This document shows positions 1 to 11,511 of a stretch of 64,000 nucleotides of DNA, piece by piece. Numbering within the stretch: position 1 is the stretch's first letter; each line of letters begins with the position of its first letter. The stretch lies in contig NVUM01000005.1 of assembly GCA_002733125.1 (NCBI GenBank), positions 2,409 through 66,408 on the forward strand, written 5' to 3'. Position numbers and translations under genes: made by a program. The notes under the pieces were generated by a model. That model was given only the letters and a program-made list of their open reading frames with translations, made no database searches and was not told where the DNA came from. Origin of the DNA: Porticoccus sp. (lineage in GTDB: Bacteria > Pseudomonadota > Gammaproteobacteria > Pseudomonadales > Porticoccaceae).

Positions 1-3859
<3,859 letters not shown>

Positions 3860-3871
3860 CCAAAACTCCAT

Positions 3872-3900
3872 CGTGGGGAGGAATCTCCCCATGATTTTTT
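3872..3900 (+). terminator. Rho-independent terminator after czcA
   Basis: A 9-bp stem (one G-T pair) at 3872-3880 and 3885-3893 closes a GAAT loop and is followed by ATTTTTT. It lies 13 bases after the czcA stop codon. It also argues against starting the next small gene at 3891. Confidence 0.85.
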
Positions 3901-3938
3901 CAACGTTCTTTTATTGCGGTTTATGCCCTGGAAAGACT

Positions 3939-4133
3939 ATGAAGGATCCACCCAAGCAACGGAAAGATGACTCGAAGAAGGCCTCACCTTTTAGAACACA
4001 TCGCATCCACGCCATTAACAGTGACTGGTATTTTTTAACCCGTGAAGGTCAAAATATCGGGCCATTCCCGAACAAAAAAGCGGCCGAAGACAGCCTTGCG
4101 GAATTCCTGAAAACTATCAAAAAGGATAAGTAA
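3939..4133 (+). CDS. Small DUF6316-like protein
   Basis: A 64-residue protein with a Lys-rich N-terminus and a compact C-terminal core (NSDWYFLTREGQNIGPF, then a predicted helix KKAAEDSLAEFLKTI). The core resembles the DUF6316 family of small proteins in marine gammaproteobacteria; this is from memory and I cannot run the profile. The frame is open further upstream, but the czcA terminator at 3872-3900 and a GGAAAG ahead of ATG 3939 favour the short form. It sits between a metal pump and a CDF transporter, but nothing in it resembles a metal site: there is no Cys cluster and only two His. Function unknown. Confidence 0.6.
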   Translation: MKDPPKQRKDDSKKASPFRTHRIHAINSDWYFLTREGQNIGPFPNKKAAEDSLAEFLKTIKKDK

Positions 4134-4136
4134 ACA

Positions 4137-4241
4137 ATGGCCGATAATACTCAAAGTCGCCAAGGCACAGGCAACCAGGCAACCAGGCAACCAGGCAACC
4201 AGGCACAGAGTAAGCTGAATACAGCAGATGCTTTTTTATAA
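4137..4241 (+). CDS. Possible 34-residue peptide containing a tandem repeat
   Basis: An ATG three bases after the DUF6316 stop opens a 34-codon frame that runs through the 8-bp repeat at 4171-4202 and ends TAA. Its composition is Gln/Asn/Gly/Ala rich (GNQATRQPGNQAQSK), with no recognisable domain. A weak AGGAT lies about 11 bases upstream. It may be non-coding spacer DNA. The repeat unit is not a multiple of three, so any change in copy number would shift the frame. Confidence 0.2.
   Translation: MADNTQSRQGTGNQATRQPGNQAQSKLNTADAFL
4171..4202. repeat. Four tandem copies of an 8-bp unit (gcaaccag)
   Basis: Exact copies at 4171-4178, 4179-4186, 4187-4194 and 4195-4202, flanked on both sides by gcacag. 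It is a short-sequence repeat of the kind prone to slipped-strand mispairing. It lies between the DUF6316-like gene and the CDF transporter gene. Confidence 0.9.
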
Positions 4242-4265
4242 ATAGCCACCAACAAGGTTAACCCA

Positions 4266-5174
4266 ATGAGTCACGACCATGTGCATATGCCCGCTGAGAC
4301 CAAGGATAAGCGCGTTGCTATCGCCATCTGGGCGAACGGGGTCCTGACCCTGGCTCAGATTGGGGGAGGCATCTTCGCCGGCAGTCTCGCCCTTATCGCC
4401 GACGCCTTGCATAACTTCTCTGACATGGCATCACTCGTCATCGCGTTTGCGGCGCAAAAAATTGCGCGCCGCCCGGCTGACGCAAAGATGACCTTTGGCT
4501 ACGGACGCATTGAAATCGTTGCAGCCCTCATCAACTACACTACCTTGATCATTATCGGGATCTACCTAGTTTACGAAGGTGGCATGCGGATAATCGATCC
4601 TCCAGAGGTAAAGGGCTGGTGGGTCGTCTGGCTGGGTGGTATCGCTCTGGCTGTGGACGCCTTGACAGCGTTGCTCACCTATTCGATGCATAAAGACAGC
4701 GTCAATATCCGTGCACTGTTTCTTCACAATCTGTCGGATGCACTGGCGTCGGTCGCCGTGGTCATTGGCGGGACTCTTATTTTGCTCTACGACATGCGCT
4801 GGGTTGATCCTGCCATCACCATCGGTATCGCGGGCTATATTCTCTACCTGGGCCTGACAGAAATCGGCGGCACCATCAGAACACTCATGCTGGGTAGCCC
4901 GGTGGACATCGATACCGATGCCGTCATTGTTGCCCTCTCCAACATCGAAGGCGTTATCGACCTTCACCATGTGCATTTTTGGCAGATGGGCGAACACGAT
5001 GCCTCGCTGGAGGCCCATGTGATTATCGAGGAAAGTGAATGGGATCAGCTTGAGAATATCAAGTACAGGATAAAACAGGCTCTGGCGCAGGAATTCAACA
5101 TTAGTCATTCAACACTGGAATTCGAGCACCCGGACCACATGCACAAGGATGCCCACACCTATGGGCATGGTTGA
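4266..5174 (+). CDS. Cation diffusion facilitator, ZitB/CzcD-like
   Basis: A 302-residue inner-membrane metal/proton antiporter exporting zinc-like divalent cations from the cytoplasm. A short His-containing N-terminus (MSHDHVHM) leads into six predicted helices. The two intramembrane metal motifs are intact: DALHNFSDMAS in TM2 and LHNLSDALASV in TM5, both the HxxxD pair typical of zinc-selective CDF proteins. A cytoplasmic C-terminal domain follows (VIVALSNIEGVIDLHHVHFW). A His-rich end (HPDHMHKDAHTYGHG) may buffer metal. Length and architecture match ZitB and CzcD. It lies downstream of the czcBA genes but after their terminator, so it probably has its own promoter; I see no clear one. Confidence 0.9.
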   Translation: MSHDHVHMPAETKDKRVAIAIWANGVLTLAQIGGGIFAGSLALIADALHNFSDMASLVIAFAAQKIARRPADAKMTFGYGRIEIVAALINYTTLIIIGIYLVYEGGMRIIDPPEVKGWWVVWLGGIALAVDALTALLTYSMHKDSVNIRALFLHNLSDALASVAVVIGGTLILLYDMRWVDPAITIGIAGYILYLGLTEIGGTIRTLMLGSPVDIDTDAVIVALSNIEGVIDLHHVHFWQMGEHDASLEAHVIIEESEWDQLENIKYRIKQALAQEFNISHSTLEFEHPDHMHKDAHTYGHG

Positions 5175-5280
5175 GAGAGTGTTCTCCGCAAGCGTCGGCG
5201 AGAGTGGAGACTATTTCAACAGGCCGCCCAGGCGCGGAATTTTGCCGGCATGAATCCGAGCAGCGAGAAAGGACCAGAGA

Positions 5281-6186
5281 CTAATAGCGCAGTTTCAGAA
5301 TGCGCCGGGCGCCATTCAACACAATCAGCCCGATGATCAGACCAATGACCAGGTCGGGATAACGGGAACCCGTCCAGGCGACCAGTACACCGGCGAGGAT
5401 AACCCCCGAATTGGCGATGACATCATTAGCGGAAAAGATCCAACTTGCTTTCATGTGCGCGCCGCCGTGCCGGTTTCTTGCTATAAGCACCAGACACCAG
5501 ATGTTGGCCGCCAGGGCCACAACACCAAAACCCATCATTAACGCGGATACGGGTTCGCTGCCGAAGACAAATCGCCGCCCGACTTCAGCCAGGACCCCCA
5601 GCGCCAGAATCAACTGAAGCCAACCGGAAAAATGCGCCGCGCGCAGCTTCTTCCGCACACTGTGTCCAACGGCATACAGTGCGACGCCGTAGACGGCGGC
5701 ATCAGCAAACATGTCCAAAGAATCCGCGATCAATCCAGTGGATTGCGCCAGCCAGCCTACTGTCAGTTCAACCACAAACATAACGCCGTTGATGGCCAGC
5801 AACCACTTCAGTATACCGGCTTCGACCTGGGCGGTTGCCTCTTCCTTCTCCCTGGCCAGGGCAAGATCCTCTTCCCCCACCGGGGTGGTTTTTTCGAGCG
5901 TGGCACCCAGTCCCAAGGAGCCCATCCTCTCCTCGATGGTAGCCCCATTGTCGCCATGGAATACGCGCACCTTCCGATTCGGTGTATCGAACTCCAGTAA
6001 AACGCGGGGCTCAATACTGTCCAAGGCCATGCGGATCATTCCCTCTTCCGATGGGCAGTCCATTTTTGGTACCCGGTAGTCACTGACATAGCCATGCTGA
6101 AAAGCTACGTCAGTATTCGCTATCCCAGAGGCGGGGACATTGGCAACCTTCGCGCTCTGGCAGCCGTCATTGCACGGGTCAGACAT
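5281..6186 (-). CDS. CDF-like cation transporter with N-terminal HMA-like domain
   Basis: A 301-residue protein. Residues 1-30 are Cys-containing (SDPCNDGCQ). About residues 40-105 resemble a heavy-metal-associated fold with VPKMDCPSEEGMIRMAL in place of the usual CxxC loop. From about residue 125 there are six helices of the CDF family, with DSLDMFAD in TM2 and NDVIANSG in TM5 instead of the HxxxD pairs of zinc CDF proteins. There is no C-terminal cytoplasmic domain. The start at 6186 is fixed by the promoter: the -10 box at 6218-6223 puts transcription start near 6211, downstream of the alternative ATG at 6219. It is divergent from a Cd/Pb-type MerR gene and controlled by the operator between them. 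Export of Cd, Pb or Zn is inferred. Confidence 0.8.
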   Translation of the reverse strand: MSDPCNDGCQSAKVANVPASGIANTDVAFQHGYVSDYRVPKMDCPSEEGMIRMALDSIEPRVLLEFDTPNRKVRVFHGDNGATIEERMGSLGLGATLEKTTPVGEEDLALAREKEEATAQVEAGILKWLLAINGVMFVVELTVGWLAQSTGLIADSLDMFADAAVYGVALYAVGHSVRKKLRAAHFSGWLQLILALGVLAEVGRRFVFGSEPVSALMMGFGVVALAANIWCLVLIARNRHGGAHMKASWIFSANDVIANSGVILAGVLVAWTGSRYPDLVIGLIIGLIVLNGARRILKLRY

Positions 6187-6217
6187 TGAAAAAGCCCTTG
6201 TGGATGTATAGACGGTC

Positions 6218-6248
6218 ACTATAAACTCTATAACAACTATAGAGTCAA
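6218..6248 (-). promoter_or_regulatory. MerR-type promoter/operator for the CDF gene
   Basis: On the minus strand, TTGACT (6243-6248) and TATAGT (6218-6223) are separated by 19 bases, the over-long spacer typical of MerR-activated promoters. An 8-bp perfect inverted repeat, actctata/tatagagt with a 5-bp centre (6225-6245), fills the spacer. The regulator is encoded divergently 16 bases away. Confidence 0.88.
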
Positions 6249-6263
6249 TCGGAATATTGAGAG

Positions 6264-6674
6264 ATGATAAAAATCGGCGAACTGTCGAAAGTGACTGGCT
6301 GCTCCGTGCAAACCATCCGCCATTATGAAAAGGAACATTTGATTGCCTCTGCAGAACGCAGTGAAGGCAATTTTCGCCTGTACGATGAAGCTGCCGTTGA
6401 GCAATTGCTGTTCATCAAGCACTGTCGCAGCCTGGATCTCAGTGTGCCGGAGATCCGGCAGCTGTTGGCATTAAACCGGTCGCCCGGTGCGCAATGTGAT
6501 GATGTGAATCGGATGATGGATAGGCATATCGAGCAGGTGGAGGCCCGCATCCAGGAACTCACCAGGCTGAACGAGCAACTGAGAATGCTGCGCCGCAGCT
6601 GTTCAAACCGTCGGACAGTGGAGCAGTGCGGCATATTGCGGAATTTGTCGGCTACTCCGGTTTCGAGCGGGTGA
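6264..6674 (+). CDS. MerR-family metal sensor, Cd/Pb (CadR/PbrR) type
   Basis: A 136-residue regulator that distorts its promoter to activate transcription when it binds metal. The N-terminal winged helix (IKIGELSKVTGCSVQTIRHY) is followed by a long dimerisation helix. Cysteines at 78, 113 and 122 are placed as in lead/cadmium sensors such as PbrR691. The metal is therefore likely Cd(II) or Pb(II), not Cu or Hg. It is divergent from the CDF gene it presumably controls, and a matching MerR promoter lies before the FTR1 gene on its other side. The last 23 bases overlap the 3' end of the convergent FTR1 gene. Confidence 0.88.
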   Translation: MIKIGELSKVTGCSVQTIRHYEKEHLIASAERSEGNFRLYDEAAVEQLLFIKHCRSLDLSVPEIRQLLALNRSPGAQCDDVNRMMDRHIEQVEARIQELTRLNEQLRMLRRSCSNRRTVEQCGILRNLSATPVSSG

Positions 6675-8661
6675 CACCCGGTTCCAAAAACTCTCCTGAA
6701 CGTTCTGCAACAGGGGCATTTTTCCGCTGCCTTCTAGCCAGCCCCAGAAAGACCAGGAAAACCACCAGTACCGACAATTGCGCCAGGATCCCCTGCCAGG
6801 TGGATTTGACGCCGACCCAATCGAATTCAAAACTGACAGGCAATGGGGTAATACCGATAAGATCCGCTTCCTGAAGTGCCGACATCGCCTTACCCATGAG
6901 GATAAACGCCAGGGCCAGCAACAGGTAGGTGGTGACGGAAAAGAATCTGGCAATGGGTAATTTCACCGAGTAACGCACCAACACCCAGGCCAATACGGCC
7001 AAGAAAGCAGTACCGGCTACAAAGCCGCTGAATACGGATGAATATTGAGCGGCTGCAGCCTGGGTCAGCAGCGCCTGATAAAACAAGACCGTTTCAAAGA
7101 CTTCACGATAAACCGCAATAAATGCCAGCAGCGCAAGACCCCACAGGGTACCCGCAGTCAGGTGGGAGTTGATGTGCTGCTGGATATAGGCCTGCCACTG
7201 GGCAGCATGGGTTTTACTGTGCATCCAGATGCCGACATAGAGCAACACGACCGCCGCCAAAAGGGCCGCAACCCCTTCCATGACTTCGCGGCTGGCGCCG
7301 CTGATACTCACCAGGGACTGCGCGGCAGCCCAGGTCGCAACACCGGCCACCAATGCCGTTACCCAACCCAAATGCACATACCGAAGTCCGTCACGCCGAC
7401 CGGTTCGCACCAGCACAGTCACCAGGGCAATCACCACGAGCAGGGCTTCGAGCCCCTCCCGCAACAGAATAACCAAGCTGGCACTGAACAGGGTCGCATT
7501 GGACAAGGTAGATTCCGAAAGCAATCGATCCGCATCATCCAACCTTGCCAGCGTCCGGCTCACAGCGCTTTCCACCTCACCCGGGGACTGTGCCTGCTTC
7601 AATAATTGCCTTATCGCCATCATATCGGCTTCGAGCGTCTGGCGAAGTGCTTTATCCTGCGCATCCAGGCTGTTTTCGACCAATTCAAAGCCATCCAGAT
7701 AAGCACTGACCGCCAGTGCTTGTGCTGTCTGATAATCGCCGCGCTGGTGCGCCTCTTGTGCTAGCAGCAGTTGGTCGCGGGTGATTTTCAGAGGATTGGT
7801 CGTTTCCTGGAATAACAGTTCTGGCTTTGCGCGCAACCGTTCGATCCCCTTCTGCGTCATCTCCGGATGTTCTGCAGCGAGTTGCGCCGGCGTGTGGTTA
7901 ACCATCTGTGACAAGGTGACGCTGGGTGCCTCGCCTGTAACTTCAGAGCCGGATTGGAATGCCAATCCGCCGACATGGAACGCCAGCGACCAGCGTTCCT
8001 CTTCCGTCAGTTGGGTAAATGCCGGCATTGCGGTATCGTCTATGCCATTGGAGATGGCGTCGTACAGGCCCAGAAGTGACCGGTTCAAGGCTCGCTCTTT
8101 ACTGGTGAAATCGGTTGGAGCGGGCTCCAGCTGTTCGGCCATCACACCATCGCCCCCACCAGCTGCGCCATGGCAAGAAGCGCACTGGCTCTCATACAAC
8201 CCTTTGACGGTCGCTTTCGACAACAGATGATCCGGCAGGGACGACTGCGGCATCAGTGCCAACAACGTACCCCGCAGGCTGCCGCTCATTTGCCGAATTG
8301 TTTCAATAGCCTGTTTGTTCTGGATGGCTTCCTGTAAAGCCTTGGCCTGATCTGTCAGGTCGCCAGCGTCGGCTGATTTATCCTGAATCTCAGAAATATT
8401 CGTCACAATGAGCTGGGAGAACTCCAGCATTTCCTGATATTCACCGTCATTGACCACATGGCCATCTTTGACGGCTTCCACGTAATCCACAGCAATGTAT
8501 TCGGCCAGCTGTGCCAATTGACGCATCTGAGCCCAGCCGTCATCACTCATCTCGGCCTGACTAGTCGCTGGAAGCAAACACGATAAGCCCAGCAGCAGTA
8601 CTGAGACATTCAAAACAAATTGCTTCGGGCTTATAAAACGGTATATCCAGTGCGCCTGCAT
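6652..8661 (-). CDS. Cytochrome c / FTR1-family metal permease (PbrT-like)
   Basis: A 669-residue inner-membrane protein. A signal or anchor segment (residues 10-35) leads to a periplasmic part with one c-type heme site, CASCH, near residue 159. From about residue 385 comes an FTR1 permease domain with both REXXE iron-binding motifs, REGLE near 402 and REVFE near 520. In Cupriavidus metallidurans the similar PbrT protein sits beside pbrR and imports lead; other relatives import ferrous iron. Here the neighbours are a Cd/Pb-type MerR gene and a metal CDF. The promoter carries both a MerR-type spacer and a Fur-like box, so either iron or lead is possible. The C-terminal coding end overlaps the merR end by 23 bases. 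Family assignment is firm, substrate is not. Confidence 0.88.
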   Translation of the reverse strand: MQAHWIYRFISPKQFVLNVSVLLLGLSCLLPATSQAEMSDDGWAQMRQLAQLAEYIAVDYVEAVKDGHVVNDGEYQEMLEFSQLIVTNISEIQDKSADAGDLTDQAKALQEAIQNKQAIETIRQMSGSLRGTLLALMPQSSLPDHLLSKATVKGLYESQCASCHGAAGGGDGVMAEQLEPAPTDFTSKERALNRSLLGLYDAISNGIDDTAMPAFTQLTEEERWSLAFHVGGLAFQSGSEVTGEAPSVTLSQMVNHTPAQLAAEHPEMTQKGIERLRAKPELLFQETTNPLKITRDQLLLAQEAHQRGDYQTAQALAVSAYLDGFELVENSLDAQDKALRQTLEADMMAIRQLLKQAQSPGEVESAVSRTLARLDDADRLLSESTLSNATLFSASLVILLREGLEALLVVIALVTVLVRTGRRDGLRYVHLGWVTALVAGVATWAAAQSLVSISGASREVMEGVAALLAAVVLLYVGIWMHSKTHAAQWQAYIQQHINSHLTAGTLWGLALLAFIAVYREVFETVLFYQALLTQAAAAQYSSVFSGFVAGTAFLAVLAWVLVRYSVKLPIARFFSVTTYLLLALAFILMGKAMSALQEADLIGITPLPVSFEFDWVGVKSTWQGILAQLSVLVVFLVFLGLARRQRKNAPVAERSGEFLEPGVTRSKPE

Positions 8662-8686
8662 TAACGAGATCTCTACTTGGCTTGTT

Positions 8687-8705
8687 GCTAATGATAATTA
8701 ATCTG
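8687..8705 (-). promoter_or_regulatory. Fur-box-like sequence at the FTR1 transcription start
   Basis: Bases 8687-8705 match 14 of 19 positions of the classical Fur consensus, including the run taatgataat. The site covers the expected transcription start of the FTR1 gene (about 8700), where a repressor would act. Confidence 0.55.
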
Positions 8706-8706
8706 A

Positions 8707-8737
8707 ATTCTAATGCCTATGGTAGCTATAGAGTCAA
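8707..8737 (-). promoter_or_regulatory. MerR-type promoter for the FTR1 permease gene
   Basis: Minus-strand TTGACT (8732-8737) and TAGAAT (8707-8712) are 19 bases apart. The spacer begins ctatag, as in the promoter of the CDF gene at 5281-6186, and carries a partial dyad. The same MerR protein (6264-6674) probably controls both. Confidence 0.75.
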
Positions 8738-8992
8738 GTGTGTGACTGGTTTGTTGGCATTCCTGACAACACGGCTCCTGTCGGCACACGGGATATCCTT
8801 CTGCCTCCATTGAGCTGCTCTCATAACCAGTCGTACCCGCAGTCCGGGGCCGTGCAGAATGGCATTACGGTGCGTATCTTCTGTCGGAGCAACCTCACGC
8901 ATCGCACTCCTCTTGCGTTTGTACATTGGACTGGTTGAGATACACCAGCATGATCATCCTGATCTTCACGGCGACCCCGGACAATGCGATTC
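8738..8992. other. Stretch without a recognisable gene
   Basis: Short open frames exist on both strands (up to 66 codons), but none has a ribosome-binding site with a recognisable product. It lies between the FTR1 promoter and the decayed merR remnant. It may be further degraded sequence from the same event. Confidence 0.5.
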
Positions 8993-9211
8993 TCTAGGCG
9001 CCAACAGATTATCGATTTCTTACAAAGTGGATCCTAGCTCTTGGGCTCATTTCATGAAGAAGACCCGCTTCAGAGTGGCTTTTGGGTTGGTGCGGTATCC
9101 TTAAGCTGGCTTTAGCGGCTGTTCGATAAGCCCGAGGCGTTCGTAATAACGAATAGTTTCGACACTGACCCGAGCTGCTTGTGCCAGTTTACCGATGGTC
9201 AATTGACTCAT
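8993..9211 (-). pseudogene. Decayed MerR-family regulator gene
   Basis: ATG at 9209-9211 follows a GGGAGA site and overlaps the end of the copS-like gene. It opens [20 protein letters not shown], an intact MerR DNA-binding start, but stops at TAA 9101-9103 after 36 codons. The same frame continues with MerR-like sequence (GYRTNPKATLKRVFFMK, then AQELGSTL and EIDNLLAP) interrupted by two more stop codons, one between each pair of blocks. The metal-binding C-terminus is not recognisable. I infer a former third gene of the copRS operon that has been lost by point mutation. The isolated helix-turn-helix peptide could still be made, but would lack dimerisation and sensing parts. Confidence 0.82.
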
Positions 9212-10646
9212 CACTTTCTCCCGTAGCACTCACCTCTACATCAGCCATGCTGGGTAAACTGATCGTGAAGCGCGTGACGCCGCGTTCGGAGATCACCGCG
9301 ATGTTTCCTTCATGGGCCTCGACTATGGACTTGACGATAGCCAGCCCCAAGCCAGCACCTTCGCTTTGGCGTTGCCGGGAAGGATCGACCCGGTAAAACC
9401 GGTCGAAAATCCTGAGCAAATGCTCGGCTGGAATTTCTGGCCCCGGATTCTGTACGCTGAGTAACGCCCTACCCTCGCCCGATGAATCCAGACGGATCAG
9501 CACACTTCTTCCCACTGGTGTGTGGCGTATTGCATTGGACAGCAGATTGGACAATGCGCGACGCAGCATGCCGCGATCACCCAGTATAATTAGCGCCTTT
9601 CCCTCCAATACCAATTCGATGTGTTTTTCCTCCGCCAAGGCCTCGAAAAAATCGAACAGCTCGCGCACTTCCCGGGCCAGATCGAGCGGTTCCCAGACAG
9701 GCTTGAGCAGGCCGTGCTCGCTTTGGGCCAGCCAGAGCATGTCATTAACCATCTTGGTCAGGCGTTCCTGTTCTTCAAGATTCGAGTAGAGCAGTTCGCG
9801 ATATTCTTCCAGGCTTCTGGACTTCCCCAAACCCACCTGGGTCTGTGTGATCAGATTGGTCAGAGGTGTGCGCAATTCATGGGCGATATCGGCGGAGAAA
9901 TGGGATAGTCGAACAAAACTGTCCTCCAATCGCCCAATCATATGGTTGAACGAATCAACCAACGTTTTCAGCTCCGCTGGCACGGTATTGGGATCGAAGC
10001 GCACATGCAGCCGATCTGCCTGAACATCACCCATAGACTCACTCAGAGCACGTATTGGCGCGTGCCCCTGATGCACACCATACCAAGCCGCCAATAGAGT
10101 AATGGCCCCTGCCGCCACCATGATCAACCACAAACTACGACGAAAATTTTCCAGAAAGTGGATGTGGAAATCCATATCGATGGCAGCAACGATGCGATAA
10201 TCCTGGCCCGCGATGCGGGTATGAGTGATAGTGCCACGGTAGGTTTTGCCGTCAGTTTGCCAGGTGTAAATCTTGTCTACCTGAATGCGGCTCACAGAAG
10301 AATAGGCGTTTGCTTGTGGCAAAGGTCCACCCTCCTCAGGATCATAGACCAAACGTCCAGCATCATCCCAAACCTGAAAATAGACGCCATGGTGACCAGA
10401 AACAGCTCGCGCAAGGGCGCCCTCCGGAGCCGAGTCCTGATCTTTCGCCGATTGTAGAGCGTCTTCAACAGCACGAGTAATCACTACCAACTCGTCGGCA
10501 TCCTGCTCAACAAAATGGCGCTCTACTTCATTCAGCACAAGATAACCGATCATCAGTAAACTGAAACCGATAGCCATCGCGACAAACAGCATCACCCGAC
10601 CGTTGAGTGACAGTGGTTGTCTCCGGGCGAGACTAACTTTCGTCAT
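9189..10646 (-). CDS. copS: Heavy-metal sensor histidine kinase, CusS/CopS family
   Basis: A 485-residue inner-membrane kinase. TM1 lies near residues 15-40, followed by a periplasmic sensor loop, TM2 near 170-190 and a HAMP linker. The phospho-acceptor site is [13 protein letters not shown], the N box [10 protein letters not shown], and the ATP-lid motifs are IFDRFYRVD and GAGLGLAIV. It senses periplasmic copper or silver in homologues and phosphorylates the partner regulator encoded upstream. The two genes overlap by 14 bases. The last nine residues (ESDESIDHR) are encoded partly within the start of the decayed merR gene, so the C-terminus may be slightly longer than in relatives. Confidence 0.92.
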   Translation of the reverse strand: MTKVSLARRQPLSLNGRVMLFVAMAIGFSLLMIGYLVLNEVERHFVEQDADELVVITRAVEDALQSAKDQDSAPEGALARAVSGHHGVYFQVWDDAGRLVYDPEEGGPLPQANAYSSVSRIQVDKIYTWQTDGKTYRGTITHTRIAGQDYRIVAAIDMDFHIHFLENFRRSLWLIMVAAGAITLLAAWYGVHQGHAPIRALSESMGDVQADRLHVRFDPNTVPAELKTLVDSFNHMIGRLEDSFVRLSHFSADIAHELRTPLTNLITQTQVGLGKSRSLEEYRELLYSNLEEQERLTKMVNDMLWLAQSEHGLLKPVWEPLDLAREVRELFDFFEALAEEKHIELVLEGKALIILGDRGMLRRALSNLLSNAIRHTPVGRSVLIRLDSSGEGRALLSVQNPGPEIPAEHLLRIFDRFYRVDPSRQRQSEGAGLGLAIVKSIVEAHEGNIAVISERGVTRFTISLPSMADVEVSATGESDESIDHR

Positions 10647-11325
10647 GGTCGTCCTCGACCTCCAACTTGTAACCCAAACCGCGCACAGTGTGAATCAGCT
10701 TGGGTTCATAATCGTCATCGATTTTCGCCCTTAGGCGCCGTATGGCCACGTCAATGACATTGGTGTCGGAATCGAAGTTCATGTCCCACACCTGGGAGGC
10801 AATCAAGGAGCGCGGTAATACTTCGCCCTGTCGCCGAACCAACAGCTCCAGCAAACAAAACTCTTTGTGGCTGAGATTGATCTTGCGGCCGGCGCGCGTG
10901 GCCCGGTGACGCGGCAAATCCAGCGTGAGGTCGGCAACTTTGATCTGATCGGTCATCACCGGCACCGTACTGCGGCGTAACAGCGTGCGCACCCGGGCCA
11001 GCAGCTCGGCAAAGGCGAAGGGCTTGACCAGGTAATCGTCAGCCCCCAGTTCGAGGCCCTTAACGCGATCATCCACACTATCGCGGGCGGTCAGGAACAG
11101 CACTGGTGTTTGACGGCCAGCCTCGCGCAATGACTGCACAATTCGCCAACCGTCCACATCCGGCAGCATGACGTCCAGCACCAGCAAATCAAAGGTTTCG
11201 GTCATCGCTAAATGATGGCCGTCGAGGCCATTGCGCACTAACGTGACCATAAAACCCGCCTCGGTCAGTCCCTGCTGTAAATAATCGCCAGTTTTGATTT
11301 CGTCTTCGACCACCAATAGCCGCAT
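10633..11325 (-). CDS. copR: Copper response regulator, CusR/CopR (OmpR family)
   Basis: A 230-residue two-component regulator. The receiver domain has the phospho-acceptor loop [14 protein letters not shown], the switch Thr in LFLTARDS and the conserved Lys in YLVKPFAF. The C-terminal winged helix ends in [19 protein letters not shown]. It is encoded upstream of and overlapping copS, and divergent from copA. A palindromic copper box (11405-11420) stands in the shared intergenic region, so it probably controls both its own operon and copAB. Confidence 0.93.
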   Translation of the reverse strand: MRLLVVEDEIKTGDYLQQGLTEAGFMVTLVRNGLDGHHLAMTETFDLLVLDVMLPDVDGWRIVQSLREAGRQTPVLFLTARDSVDDRVKGLELGADDYLVKPFAFAELLARVRTLLRRSTVPVMTDQIKVADLTLDLPRHRATRAGRKINLSHKEFCLLELLVRRQGEVLPRSLIASQVWDMNFDSDTNVIDVAIRRLRAKIDDDYEPKLIHTVRGLGYKLEVEDDHDES

Positions 11326-11404
11326 CGTTGCCCTGCCCCGTAGTTTCCAGAATGGGTTTGGAAACAGCCTAAGCTCGGCTAACCCACAAGAAGATGACGG
11401 CCAG

Positions 11405-11420
11405 ATTACAACCTTGTCAT
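11405..11420 (+). promoter_or_regulatory. Copper box (CusR/CopR binding site)
   Basis: The sequence attacaa-cc-ttgtcat is a near-perfect dyad (6 of 7 pairs) and matches the palindromic copper boxes bound by CusR and PcoR. It lies about 80 bp upstream of copR and 92 bp upstream of copA. A possible copA -10 box (taatat, 11454-11459) places the site near position -53, a usual spot for this activator. Confidence 0.78.
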
Positions 11421-11511
11421 TTTTAAGTCATGCGGGTGACAGGCAGGGCTCGCTAATATGCGTAGTCAAAGCGTGTAACAACCATCATTTATTCGAAAAG
11501 AGAATTGACGC

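Noticed and set aside
4171..4202. Possible CRISPR-like repeat
   Set aside because: The units are directly adjacent 8-bp copies without spacers, so this is a simple tandem repeat.
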